Shown here piece after piece: positions 45,304-57,990 of a stretch of DNA of 64,000 bases. The DNA comes from Lantana camara. Lineage: Eukaryota > Streptophyta > Magnoliopsida > Lamiales > Verbenaceae. Each line of letters opens with the position of its first letter. Position 1 is the first letter of the stretch. The stretch spans positions 50,974,501 to 51,038,500 of the forward strand of contig CM074860.1 of NCBI GenBank assembly GCA_037501455.1, in the 5' to 3' direction. The notes beneath the pieces were generated by a model. The model ran no database searches and had not been told where the DNA came from. It was given only the letters and a program-made list of their open reading frames with translations. The position numbers and the translations under genes are program-made.

Positions 45304-48300
45304 TGTAGCGCCTCTCCTAGCACTACAACCCCAGCACCGTAATACTCCCTGAGTGGAGGTTAGACCTAACACCCGAGAAACACTACGGCGAACGGTCAAG
45401 ATAATACGTGAGTAAAGTGCGTGACACAATACAGCGGAAGATAAAGATTTAAAACTTTGTAAGTGCAAAGAAGTGATAACGTACACAAAGAACTGGCACT
45501 ATTATCATTGATCGAAGCGACTTGACATAAAGGGGAGTACAACAGGATGGCATGATGGTGTAAAACATAAGGGCAGCTGGTTTGAAGTATAATCAGAGCT
45601 ATGTGACCTTAGAATCAGTTTTGACCTACTATGCATGACACCTTAATGCTTCAAGATACCTCTAGTTGTGTAACAGCCCAGATTTTTGAGATCAGGATAG
45701 CACGGGTAAGTAAAGGGTTAAGAGGAAAGCGTTTATAGCCTTAGTCCATTACACATTCCATTTTATGTGAATTATGTGCATTTATGTTCTGATTTATAAT
45801 TGTGCCTTTTTGAGAGAATCACATCACTATTCATCCATCGAACCCTAAACCTTTACCTAAACCTTGAAAAACCTTAGAAAGCTGATTTCTATATTTTCCA
45901 AACTCATATCATAGCTTTCATTGTTCCAAAATATATTTTTAAAATTGTTTGTTGAAAATTCCATTTAGGTCCCTAGATACTATTCATCTTTAATTGTAGG
46001 AATTTTCGAAACACTTTTACCTATTCAATATTGGGCTCGATAGAATCCTTGCAAAATTTTATGAATTTTGGTATGATTTCTAAACCGTAATTCTTAACGT
46101 ACCTTCCGTAGAAATCAAAACCGGCCGAAAAACCCTAATTTTGCCCTAAATTAGAAATTTCTGAATTTCAACGTTTTTCCTATACAATATTATAACCATT
46201 ACGATCCTTGGATTATTTTATGAATTTTAGGACCTTTTCCAAACTCTAGTTCAAATCCTAACTCGATTTATAAATTTTTCTTTATTTTCCCAAAGTACTA
46301 TTCCGACCGTAAAAACTAATTTTCAAACCGTCCAACATTTGGTATACAATATTACAGTCAAAATGATCCTTGAATTATTTCAAGAATCATGGACACTTTC
46401 TCGGAAATCAATTCACATTCTAGCTTCGTTTATGAATTTTATCGTATTTTTCAAAATTCCCGAACGACTACCACTTTAAATGTAGACGTTCAAACGTTAA
46501 GTATTTATAACCATTAGGAAGCTCTTTCGATTCTCTTTCTTTTGCAATTTATCTCATTCCAAACTAAACCCTAGACGTTCTTCTACGAATTTATTACCAT
46601 CTTCATCCTATTTTAGAATTATTTTTATTTGGTCATGATTACTAAAATAATTAATTATTTCTTAAACTTACACCTAAGTATACACTTAACCCCCCCTAAT
46701 AAATGAACCTAGCTTATTCACTACATGATTCATCTAATTAATTGCAACATAAGCCCCTAAATACCAACTATAAATACCCTTAGAAGCATAACATAAAATT
46801 CACACAAAAATCATCACATTTGCTCCCACAAGTCACGGCCAACCCCCTCTCTCTCTCTAAGGTGCAATTTTCTTTTATTATTTCATGCTTTATGTTATGT
46901 TTTTAATATTATAATATTAGTAGCATGCTTAGGAATAATAAAATTATGTTTTAGGAATTTATTTTTATAATATATATGCATAATTGGGAACTTTATGTGT
47001 AGTGTGCCTACATTATGAAATTTTATTTAATTAAATGCATGAAATGTGATATGATATAATATGAATGTATATTTAAATAATTATGTTCTTGTTTAATTAA
47101 ATTTATGATTAGAATAATTTATTTAGATTTAATTTTATGATTAAAGTGCTACATTTGAATTTAATCATGTGTTATGGACTTAGAACTTGTTGAATATGGT
47201 CATGAACTAGTATGAACATCTTCATAAGCTCAAGAACACATTCATAATGTTCTTGAACGAATTCATGTGCACGTGTGATAGTGTGTGTGTGTGTGTGTGT
47301 GTGATCGATTTTATGTTATTAAGTGTTTCATTCACAAGAAATTGAATAGTAAATGTTTTCAATAGTAATTTTGACTTTTTGGTCAAAATTTAATTAATTA
47401 ATTTCGAAATTAATTTAATTTTAATTATAAAATATGATTTTGGAATTTTAAATAATTATTTTTCCAAATTAATTCAAAAGTTAATAAAATTATAAAATAA
47501 TTTCAAAATTAACTTACATTGTTGAATTAAACTCCAAATTTAATTCCTAATACTCTATTTAAGGTTATGACATGATTAATAAATATTTAAGTGGTTAAAG
47601 AATTTATGAAACCTAATAAATTAATTATTTTCCCTTAAACAAATGAAATTAAATTTTACCGGGAAAATAATTTCTAAATGATTTGAGAATTCTCTAATAT
47701 GTTATATTTCTTAAACCTTATGTGATTATGTGATTAGAATCATAAAAACCTAGTTCTAAGTCAATAGTAATTACTTTCAGGCGACAATTGCTCTGAACAG
47801 TGGGATCCGTTCCAACCTATTTGAATTTATGTACTAGGTGAGGGTTAAAACATTTTCAACTGGAATCATGTTTATATCTATATCTAATTATAAAAGGATT
47901 TCCAAACCTATCTATTATTTGATTTCCTATCTATATATATATATATATATATATATATCAATATTATACATATTCCTCTTTATGAGGAAAATACCAATAA
48001 GTCGGAATCAGGATCTTATACGGACATTATATATTTCAGTCCTATTAATACTAAGAACTGATTCCCGACTAAGCAAGTCAATCATTATTATTTATCAAAA
48101 TGGGCCCGGCGTGCAGCTGTGTCGAGCAATACTCGGAAGGTAACGGGCCGAGAGTATTGTTGGTGCCACAGACCGCCACCAACTCTTGGTAGTGGTTTAG
48201 CTGGAGGTTAGTTACTCCACGCCAAGAGACTTACAAGGGAGACAACCTCCCTGGGAGAGATAGCTTCCTCCCACATATATACATATCGTCGGTAGGGTTT

Positions 48301-51300
48301 GCTCCCCTACGGACACTACGGTGTTGCGGAGTTATTATCATATTTAGTTTTATTAAAGTACTGGTGCCTTGATCAGCCCGGTACTGTTTTACAAATATTT
48401 TAAGGAGATCGGAGGGAGACGCCTTTCTTGCAGGCGGTACAAATCTTTGTTAAACGGTTCATCATTTATAAATAAACTCCAAATACCCCTATCCTGGTTT
48501 CTCACTTATGAACCGTATCATATTTGCTATATCCTATTGCTATGAACTATATATATATCTAAATCTAATCTTCCTTCACTTAGTCACTTTGACTAATTCC
48601 TCGCCTGTTTCAAACACATGATTTCAGGAAGCGAGGATAAACGACACCTAGAGGTATGTTTGAAGCTATAGGTGTCATATTTATTAGATCAGGTTTAGAT
48701 TAAGAGCATTTAATCCTGATCATGTATATTGCTAATAAATTGCTCTCACATTGACTCCATACACTACACTATTATATTACCCCCTTACAATATCATACAC
48801 TATTTTGTGTGTTATCATGTTGCTTGTTGCAAATTTTAAATTCTTCCATTTTCCGCTGCATTTTACCCTACGCTCTACTTAAGTACTGTCTATACCGTTC
48901 GCCGTAGTATTTCTCGAGTGCTAGGTCTCACATTCGCTCGAGGGTAGTACGGTGCGGGAGTTGTAGTGTTAGGGGGCGCTACAAGTTGTCGTTCCCTTGA
49001 TTCCTGAAACCATACAGTTAAAAGGGGCGAGGAGTTAGTCAAAATAACTAAGTGAAGGTGTATATTAGCTTATAGATATACGTATATTTATATATTAATA
49101 TGACCAAGAAGGTCTTGATCTAAAATATTGGCAATAAGATTGGCAAATATGAAACGGTTCATAATAAATGTTAAAATAGGGATAGGGGTAACTTGGAATA
49201 TTTGTAGAAATATGAACCGTTTGTAATAAGAACTTTTAATGCCCGCAAGCCAGGCCTCTCTAGCCTCAATCCTTAAATAGTTGGTAAAACAATATCGGGC
49301 TGATCAAGGCGCCGATACTTTAATAAAACCAATTAAGATAATATCGCCGCTACTCCATGGTGTCAATAGGGAATCAAATCCTAGAGACGATATAAGTTAT
49401 AAGTGGGAGGCAGCTATCTATCCCAGGGAGGTTGTCTCCCTTGTAAATCTCTTGGCATGGAGTAACTAACGTCCAGCTAAACCATTACCAAGAGTTGGTG
49501 GCGGTCTGCGGCACCAACACTACCCTTGGCCCGATACCTTTCGGGTAATTGCTCAACACAGCTGCGCGCCGGGGCCCATAATAACAATGATAATGTATTT
49601 TGCTTGCTTAGTCATAAATCAGTTCTTAGTAATAATAGGACTGGAATGTATATAATGTCTGGGTAAGATCCTGATTCTGACTTAAAAGTATTTTCCTCTT
49701 AGAGAGGGATATTATATTGTAGTAATATGCATAGGTAGGAAACCAAATCATAGGTAGGTTTGAAATTCCTTTTTATATAGCTACATAGATATAGGCATGA
49801 TTCCAGTTGAAAATATTTTAACCCTCACCTATACCGGTAGTCAGACAAAGTCAGGTGGATTCCATTGCTCGGTCCTAATTTCGCCTGAAAGTATTACCTA
49901 CTACAGACTTAGGATTATGCTCTTATTATTCTAATCAAATAATCACATAAGGTACATAATATGTAACACATTAGAGAATTCCTGGTAAACCCTAATTTTA
50001 ACCGTTTAAGGAAATTTAATTAGTTAATTAGGTTATTATGAAGTCTTTAACTAAACAAAAATTTATTAATTACATTATGATCCTAATTAGAATATTAGAT
50101 AAGAAATCTAGGGTTTAATTTAACAATGTAGGTTAGATTTTGAAATTATTTCTAAATAATTCCAAAACCTATTTTATAATTATTTTTAAATAATTTTCGA
50201 AATTATTAGTAATAATGTTGACCAAAAGTCAAAATTACTATTGAAACATTTACTATTCGAATTCTTATGAATTAAACACCTTATAACATAAAATTGAACT
50301 CACACACAAACCCACACACTTGCACACGTGCACTTAAAATTGATCAAGAACATTATGAATGTGTTCTTAGGCTTATGAAGGTGTTCTTATTAGCTCATGA
50401 TCAGATTTAGTAAATCCTAAGCCATAACACATAATTAAAACTAACAATTATGCATATATTTCATAAAATAAAATTCCTAAAGCATAATTTAAATAAACCT
50501 AGGTATGCCATAACTATATTATACTAAGAACATTATATAAAGCATGAAATAATAAAAGAAAAGCACACCTTGTATAGGAATGGGGCTGATCTCGTGAGCT
50601 TTAGAGAGAGAGTGTGATTTTTGTGTAGTCTTGGAAATGAATGAAAACCTCTATTTGTAGGTGAAATTTTGGGGCTTAAGTATAATTTTCTATTATTTAG
50701 GGTAGTGATTAAGGGTGTAGGGTAGCTAGGTGTATAAATATAGGGTAATTAGTTGGTATGCTTGGTGTATATGTGATGTAGGAGCTTATGTATACATATA
50801 TTATCTAATAATTATGTCATAATAAAATAATTCTAAAATAGGGTGAAAATAATAATAAAAACGTAGAAGAATCTCTAAATTTTAGTTTGAAATGAGAACA
50901 ATTGCAAAAGAAAGAGAATCGAAAGAGCTTTCCGATGGTTATACACACTTAACGTTTCAACGTCTAAATGTAAAGTAGTAATCATTCGGAATTTTGAAAA
51001 ATATGAGAAAATATATAAAAAAAAAGCTAGGATGAGAATTAATTTCTGAGAAAGTGTTCATGATTCTTAAAATAATGTAAGGATTATTTTCAGTATAATA
51101 TTGGATACCAAAAGTTGTACGGTTTGAAAGTTAGTTTTTACGACGGAATAATACTTTAGGAAAAATAAGAAAAATTTATAAATAAGCTAGGAGTCGAGTT
51201 AGAGTTTAGAAGGTCTTAAAATTCATAACAAAATCCAAGGATCGTCTTGGTTATAATATCGTACAGGGAAAACGTTGAATTTCGAAAATCTTCAAATTGG

Positions 51301-51774
51301 GGCAAAACTAGGGTTTCTAGCCGGTTATGGTTACTACAGAAGCTACAATGAGAATTAGAGTTTAGGAATGAGATCATAATTCATAAAATTTCACAAGGAT
51401 TCATTTCAACTCAATATTGGATAGGCCTAGATGTTCCGAAAATTTTACATGTAGGGATGAATAGTGACTAGGGACCTAAAGGGAATTTTTGGCAAACAAT
51501 TTCCAAGGTCGGTTTTGGAATATCAAATGCTAGGATATAAATCCGAAAAATGGGAAATTTAAGTTTCTAAGGTTTCAAGAAGAATATGTGATGGTTTAGG
51601 CTCGGTTAATGAATAGTGATATAGCTCTCATAATAAGGTATTAATCATAAATCGTAACATAAAGGCACATAATTCACATAAACTGAGATGCATGATGGAT
51701 GGAGGTTATAAACGCTTTTCTCTTAACCCTTTACTTACCTGGTCTATCTTGGTCTAAAAATCCGTGTTGTTACA
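45304..51774 (-). repeat. GypD 5' LTR, split by a GypD solo LTR in the opposite orientation
   Basis: Host LTR parts 45304-45668 and 48989-51774 (about 3.15 kb together), TGTAAC...CTACA on the minus strand. Its right end (51774) abuts Tat1. Because the insert belongs to the same family but points the other way, 45669-48983 and 48989-51774 form an inverted repeat of ~2.8 kb or more with almost no spacer. Confidence 0.87.
45664..48988 (+). mobile_element. Solo LTR of GypD (45669-48983) with TSD agttg
   Basis: 3315 bp, TGTAACAGCCC...GGGGCGCTACA, perfect TSD agttg (45664-45668 and 48984-48988). No interior. It has a (GT)n tract near 47280-47303 and a (TA)n tract near 47933-47958. The 62-101-codon frames in it are not genes. 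Confidence 0.93.
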
Positions 51775-52675
51775 CAACGGGTTGAGTCGAGGAGGGAGAG
51801 CAAGGGAAGGGCCGACCAGGGTTCTGACAACAGTACGAAGAAGCACTAAACACCCCCCCCCCCCAATCGGCACATCGAAGAAATCTACAACGTCTCCAAC
51901 AAGAAACTGTTCACGAACCCAAAAGCCGATTAAAGAGACACAAAAAACTAGAGACTAGGGGTATTGCCACTTCCACCGATAGACAGGCCACAACACATCT
52001 GAGTGTTTCGCTCTGAGGGACGAGGTCGAGCTTCTAATCCAAGACGGCTAGCTTCAGGAGTTCGTCAAGAAGCTCGAAGAGCTTGCCCTACGGGCAGAAG
52101 ATCGCAGCCTCCCCAGAACAAGGAAGCTAAACAACTGACTAAGAGGGATGCCCACAACTACCCTTGCCTTGGTCGAATCAACATGATTGCTGGGGGGCCC
52201 TCTGGATGAGACACGAAGACCGCCTGAAAGCGTACCCGGAGAGAGGCCCAGAGGAACTATTTCGGGCCGAGGGAAGTGATGCATGTCGAGCAGGGACAGA
52301 TGGATGGCTGGATCGACATAGAAGTTACCTTTAGTGATAGGGATCTGCTTAATAGGCCACCACGGGAAGCCAATGAGCTTAGTTGTCCGATGGTGGTCAC
52401 ATTAGATGTAGCCAACTTCGCTGTATCCAAGACCTCATTGATAATGGATGCTCGACCAATATTATCTTTTACTCTACTCTCGTTAAAATGAATTTGGCTA
52501 AGAATTTAAGGCTCGAACCGATTAAGACTCTCTTGGCCGGTTTCGGAGGGGACGAGGTACACCCTAAGGGCCGGGTCTATCTAGTCACCTTCATGGGAAC
52601 GCTCCCTAAGAGGGCGACTATGAAATCGAATACCTCGTGGTCGAGCAGCCTTTCGCTTATCGATGCATGCGGGGG
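51775..52675 (+). pseudogene. Tat1 gag end and protease, decayed
   Basis: In broken frames one can read a gag zinc-finger region of Tat type (SECFALRDEVELLIQDG and LQEFVKKLEELALRAED near 52000-52090). Next is a LSCPMVVTLDVANFAV block, then, after a frame change, the protease core DLIDNGCSTNIIFYSTLVKM with DNG at 52440-52448 where D-S/T-G is expected. The IKTLLAGFGGDEVHPKG and YLVTFMGTLPKRAT segments follow. These features are typical of Tat-type proteases. It ends by ~52675, where a GypC leader begins. Stops and at least one frameshift are present. A run of 12 C lies at 51853-51864. The left edge is the GypD LTR (flank caacg). Content continues, without overlap, the gag fragment at 13079-13414. 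Confidence 0.72.
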
Positions 52676-52825
52676 TTTTTGTGCATGTTCACGTGCACAA
52701 TTAACACAAATAATAACAAATAAGTCACATAAATGAGATGGTGAATACAAACAAACACATAATCCTAAGCCGAACGACTTAGACAAACCCGACGCGACAC
52801 TAGAGCTCCTGTTTTGCAACCAAGA
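52676..52825 (-). other. GypC leader remnant
   Basis: Resembles the GypA leader (a GTGCATGTTCACGTGCAC palindrome and ATAATAACAAATAA words). The rest of this minus-strand element's interior is missing and Tat1 follows directly on the left, so there was a deletion at ~52660-52680. Confidence 0.55.
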
Positions 52826-52837
52826 GCTCTGATACCA
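52826..52837 (-). other. GypC primer-binding site (tRNA-iMet)
   Basis: The minus strand reads TGGTATCAGAGC, 7 bp from the LTR end at 52845. Confidence 0.85.
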
Positions 52838-52844
52838 CTTTAGA

Positions 52845-54062
52845 TGTATCACCCCGGAGTGCAGAGCACTACATCCCCCGCACCATATCCCGACACATGT
52901 AACAAAATAGAGACTCTGCAGGCGATCTAGACCCTAATTTAGAGTGTGCAACAAAATCAAAATACATGTGGAAGCAACAGGATCGTCAAACATGCATATA
53001 AAATCCAACTAATTTAAATTAATACATGATATACAAACATGCCCATCCCGGGGCAAATAAAATTTTACAAATTCATAAGTTTAAAATCATATACATATTC
53101 AAACTCTATACATAAAGCCAAAGCAGAAAGTAATGATGCGGTATGCAAAAATCTCGAACTAAGACTCAAGCAACTCAAACGAAAGGCGCCTAACTCGAAC
53201 TAACCCTGCACTTGTGAACTCAATAAACAAAAGGGGAACAAGAAGACAAAGAGGAGGGGTCAGTCCTAAAGACTGGTAGGGGGCTAACACACTCACACGC
53301 ACATATACATAAATCAGAGCATATTTAATGTCATAAAAGCTCATTAATCGGGGCGTGGTTTTGGCAATCTAAAACATTTTAGCCCATGATACTAGTTATA
53401 TAGAAAAGAGTTAAGGTCGGAGGCCAAAATCAGCAAATTTTAGTAATTAGAAATCCACTCCCGTTTCACGAACCATATTTAGAATCTAAATCACACAACT
53501 CAACGAGTACGAATTTCAGACCACCTAACTCCGTTCATATTCAGAATCGGAATCAAAATTCAAAGAAAAACATAATTCAAGCGCACAAACCTCTTCTCTG
53601 GGTGATGGAAGGGTTGTTCCTACCCTAACCATTGTTCATACTGCCTGGGTCGTGAGTTTCATGACCCTCACGTTCGAGGATTCCATGCCCTACCAAACCT
53701 CCTAGTGGGTTTCGGGATGATCCTTTCCAAGTGGAGACCACACTCGGGAGTGACCCGACGGCCCAATGCCGTCCCAGAGCTCCTTTGCATAAATCTCCGG
53801 GGCCCAGTTCAAATTGTTCAAAATTTCAAAGTTCAAAAGTTCCAAATTTTCAAAATCGGACTTATCTTTCAATGTCATAACTCGATAATTTCAAAACACA
53901 CACACCAACCCTTTTTCAAATCAAACAAACGAAAAGATATCTTACGTATACATAAAAGTGTTTTTCAAAAGTTTCATAAGAAACGGGCCAATTCCCACAA
54001 AATAATATCAAACACGTATCTATATACATAAATATACTTAAGTCGCATGTAGGCTTCAAAAT
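52845..54062 (-). repeat. GypC 5' LTR, end portion
   Basis: 1218 bp matching, in reverse, the last parts of the GypC solo LTRs (compare GCACTCTAAAT.AGGGTCTAGA near 24045-24070 and the two-line block near 19570-19790). Its upstream part is cut at 54063 by another GypC LTR inserted in the opposite direction. Confidence 0.8.
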
Positions 54063-55463
54063 TGTAACATCCCGCTCGTCCAGCCGTATAGGTACGTTGT
54101 AACGAGAGTGTTATTTGTGCTTTTAAATTATTTATTTATGCGATTATATATTTATTATAATGTTTAATTGCTATTTTTGAATTTATTTGAATTATTTGCT
54201 AAGTATGTGTTTAAATACTTGAACGTTTTTAACCTTTTGACTCGTTTTTGATCCGTTTGAGTTCAGACTTGTTTCCGATTTTTGTGACTACGTGATATGC
54301 ATGACTTATATGTGTTATGAGCTTGTTTATGTGCTCTTTTATTTTTTTTTTGAGTTCGTTTGATACGGTTTTCGAACCGTTTTATTTGTTAGGGGCACTA
54401 GGCCTAACTTGTTTTAGTGCACCTTGGGTTCCGGAAGGCGTAAGTCGAGCTCAGAAATTCGGATTCAAAATTTGGAGGAGGCGTTGGACTCTCAATGAAG
54501 AAAGGAAGCCAAGGAACCCAAATCTGTATTTTTCTAAGCCCATTTGACCCCGAAATTTTTGCCGGAATTGAGCCCATATGACAAATTTGCCACCTTTGAC
54601 TAAAATTGCCATAACTTTTTCATTTCAAATACTTTTTGACCAATTCTTGGGCCCACTTTCCAATAACTCAATTCCCTATCTCTCCCCTATAAGCCAATCT
54701 CGAGAATCACACCAAATGGAAGAGAAAATCAGCCGCAAAGTCTAATCCAAGGAAGAAGAAAGGAGAAAGAAGAGAAACTATTCACCCATTGTGATTTTTA
54801 GTCCAAATCTTCATCAAATCTCTCCTAATTCAAGAGGTAAGTTAATATTTGTGCTCTAAATCCCTATGTGATCATTTTAACTATAAGTCTACAAGATTTC
54901 ATCCATGTTTGAGCATTCTATGGCATATGGCATGAATAGTGAGGGTTTGAGCTTTTTGATGAATTCTTGCTCATTCTTATTGTATTTCTTGATTTGAATC
55001 TAGTTATATGTTCCTAAGACCATCCTATTTGTAATTATGAGCATGCATTTGGTGATATTTGGCTGCATATCAAACCACCATTAATGGAACTTTGATAAAC
55101 TTGAAGAACATGAACACGTTTAAGCATATCTTCCTTTCTCATGAGTTTAGCTTCGGTTTTTGCATGAGTCGGGGCATGAATCTTTGAATATTTGTTGCAT
55201 AAACCTTGTATCATGTGTTGGATTGGGTGTGGGGTGGTTTTCTTGGAGTTTTGTGGCTGGAATAGGTGCTGGAATTGGAAAATATGACTCAATATGATTT
55301 AATATGACTTAATGTGATCTAAGTGCTACTTTGTTGCTTTCTTTATGCATCATTTGCATTTCTCGTTCTTTGTTTTGTTCTTAGGTTTGTCCTGTTGTTG
55401 AGGAGGTGGTCCTTTAGGTGTCTTTCGGTTCGTTTCGTTCAGCTTAGTCGACAAGGTGAGGTT
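54063..55463 (+). repeat. GypC LTR, start portion, interrupted by Copia1
   Basis: Starts TGTAACATCCCGCTCG and follows the outer solo GypC LTR (17196 on) to the GGTGAGGTTT site equivalent to ~19285-19292. There Copia1 has inserted at 55464. The remainder lies beyond the window. Left flank aaaat (54058-54062) is the presumed TSD. Confidence 0.8.
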
Positions 55464-56611
55464 TGTTAGGAATAGTGCCCTAGAAAGCCGATTGTATATC
55501 CGCTTTGTGCTTTTCCTTATTGTAATCACAGACAATCTTTGAATGAAATAACGAATTGAGGCAACACTTCTTTATATGCTCTTGTTTGGTATGCGTTTAC
55601 TTTAGCTGTGCATGTATGAGAACTCCCCTAATCCTGATGACTTTAGGACTCTACCATTTAGGTGAAATGGTTCATGAAACGAGCCCTATATCACATAAGT
55701 CATGATTAGTAAAATACTCCAAGCCGATGAGTCCTACAGACAGTGGGAGTGTTAACCTGACTCCTCTAAGGCTTGCTTGTGGGATCACGCCCTTAAGAAG
55801 GACCGCCTTGTTTCATGGAGGTGCAAAGTGTATAGTTGATACATGCGTGATACATGAGGGTGCTTACTTTAATAAGTAAGTTCACTGAGGTGCCCCGTGT
55901 GAGAACATTCCTAAATGGGAAAGGAAGTTTCTATTTCAGGAAATGGAAACTTCCAGATTAGGAAATATCTCACGAGTCATTGATGTGATTAATTGATCCT
56001 TAGACTTGAGGTTCCTTGTCACTTTGTGAGTTAACTCTGTAGTCTTAGGTATAAGCTTTAAAGGGTGTCGCCTTAGACAACTGATTCAAGGCTTATGCTG
56101 GGGCTGCACAAGTGATTCATGAAAGTGAATGAGAATCAAGATAGGACCTACACTTGCATTTGCAAGGTGATCTCTTATTGTGTAAGTCATTCATATGCCA
56201 TATGGAGTCCTTGGCCAAGGCAGTAGATCAAGACATCAAGAAAAGGGTTTCTTGGATTGAGATCAAATGGATATGAAATGCACTTAGCTTTAAGACCAGA
56301 TTATTAGGGTTCTGATTATTCCCTTGCCCTAGATCTTGGTTGAGAGATAGTAAGTAGGAGGATTGTATCTCACATGAATCAATGACTTAAAGGTTCTGTC
56401 GAATCCGAACATTCCAATTCAGCTAGGGGTTAAACACCTGTTGCTAGACTATGGTCGTTTAATCTGTGGACTGATTAATTAATTAGTGAATTAATTAATT
56501 AGGGTCACTGCTAATTGAATTGAGAACCTAGAGGGTCACACACAACAACTTGGTTACATGAGTTGATGCTTTAAAATGATTAAACGAGTTAATCGGGCCA
56601 AGAGGGTTCCA

Positions 56612-56679
56612 CACGTGTGAAATCACACGTGTGGCTCACGTGAGTGACACGTGTCACTGTGACACGTGTCACACACGTG
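56612..56679. promoter_or_regulatory. Six CACGTG G-boxes in 68 bp
   Basis: CACGTG occurs at 56612, 56626, 56637, 56648, 56663 and 56674, mostly as longer dyads such as CCACACGTGTG and TGACACGTGTCA. In plants CACGTG with ACGT core is bound by bZIP and bHLH factors in ABA, light and stress responses (established). The cluster lies ~350-410 bp upstream of the TATA box, in U3. Confidence 0.85.
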
Positions 56680-57023
56680 TGTATATATATATATATATTA
56701 TTTATATATTAAATAATTAATTAGTTAATTATTTAATAGACTTTGGTTTAATTTTGAATTAAAAAGAAAGTCTAATTTTGGAGAAAATAATCTAGTTGAT
56801 TAATTATGAATTAATTAATTAGATAAAAAAATAAGTTATTTATTTTATAATAAATAAAGTATAAAATTATCCAAAAATAGTTTGGATATTTTTAGCTCTC
56901 TTAAAAGTTGACTTGAATTAGAATTCAAAGTCAAAGTTGGAAATTACTTGAAGATCAAGTAATAAGAGAGAGGGACCAAAATCCTAGCCCATAAAGGACT
57001 AGGGAATTTCGGCACCCCCTCCC

Positions 57024-57031
57024 TATAAATA
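57024..57031 (+). promoter_or_regulatory. TATA box of the Copia1 LTR promoter
   Basis: TATAAATA preceded by CCCTCCC and followed by GGGG; transcription would start around 57055. It is the best TATA match in the LTR. Confidence 0.7.
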
Positions 57032-57420
57032 GGGGAGCTCGAGCTCCTTATGGAGCTAATTGGCAATTCTTTTGGTTCATGTGTTGAACACCTTCCTTTC
57101 TCCAAGATTAAATAAACCCTAGGTTAAGCCTAAACACTAACTAGAGAACTAGCATCCTTACTAGTTAGATTGTGATCAAGTTGGTGGACTTTCTCTAGAG
57201 ACTTCAAGTTAGAAGTTTGAAGATAAGAGCTTTACCAAAGGAGAGGGGATCAAGCCGCGAGAAGAGCGTTCTTGGGTGGCTTGAAACGCTTCAAGAAAGA
57301 ACAAAAGAAAAGTAAGTTTTCTATCTTTACGAATTTGGTTACACGATTGCGAGTTCAAGGTCCTTTTGTTGGGAAAATTTTTTAAATTCCGCTGCTTTCT
57401 GATTCGTGTTTTCCAACAAG

Positions 57421-57433
57421 TGGTATCAGAGCC
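57421..57433 (+). other. Copia1 primer-binding site (tRNA-iMet)
   Basis: TGGTATCAGAGCC, 2 bp after the LTR end; perfect plant initiator-Met complement. Confidence 0.95.
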
Positions 57434-57699
57434 ACCTCGTTAATCGTGTTTCTGATTCGTCTCAATTATTCTGAATTTGGTAGAAATTCTTAGGCTTAGA
57501 TGCGAATTAGGTATTCATGAGTTCTTTTAGAAAGCCTGAAATACGAAACAGTAATTTCTCTTGAATTTCTAAAACTGTTTTCTTAAATTGTGTTTTTGGA
57601 AAACCGTTTTGATAGAAATTAATTTAAATCGTGATTTTTGAATTTGGATTGTTTTGGTTTTTGAACTAAAAGTACGAAACACGAAATCGCGTTACGAAA

Positions 57700-57990
57700 A
57701 TGCGAGCCTGACGTGCTAAGGCATAGCACGCCAGGCCCGCGACCGCCCGCCCAGCAGTCCCGCAACCGCGCGGGACTGCCCGTCGCTGCCTCCCGCAAGC
57801 GCCTAGGCGCGCGCCTAGGGGCGCCCGCCAGCACCTCCCGCAACTGCGCGGGAGCCTTTCCCTCGCCCGCCTGCCTCCCACCTAGGCGCAGCGCGCAACT
57901 TGCGCGCGAGAAGGAGTGCGCGCTGCGCGTGCGTGCTCGAGCGCGATGCGTGCTCTCGGCCTGGGCTGGTGCGCGGGCGAGTCCGGGCCC
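57700..57990. repeat. CpG-rich hairpin island in the Copia1 leader
   Basis: Dyads: CCTG-A-CGTGCTA...TAGCACG-C-CAGG (57707-57735), CAGTCCCGC...GCGGGACTG (57755-57778), perfect GCGCCTAGGCGC (57799-57810), and CCCGCAACTGCGCGGG further on. Surroundings are strongly AT-rich. Confidence 0.8.

Larger units (their letters stand above)
55464..57418 (+). repeat. Copia1 5' LTR, complete
   Basis: 1955 bp, TGTTAGG...CCAACA. It contains a dense G-box cluster (56612-56679), a TATA box (57024-57031) and an AATAAA at 57111-57116 that may mark the RNA 3' end in the 3' LTR. The flank before it is aggtt. Confidence 0.95.

Noticed and set aside
45669..51774. A giant foldback DNA transposon or palindromic element
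   Set aside because: The inner half has LTR ends and its own TSD (agttg), the outer half has a primer site at 45284-45295, and both match one LTR family; inverse insertion explains it.
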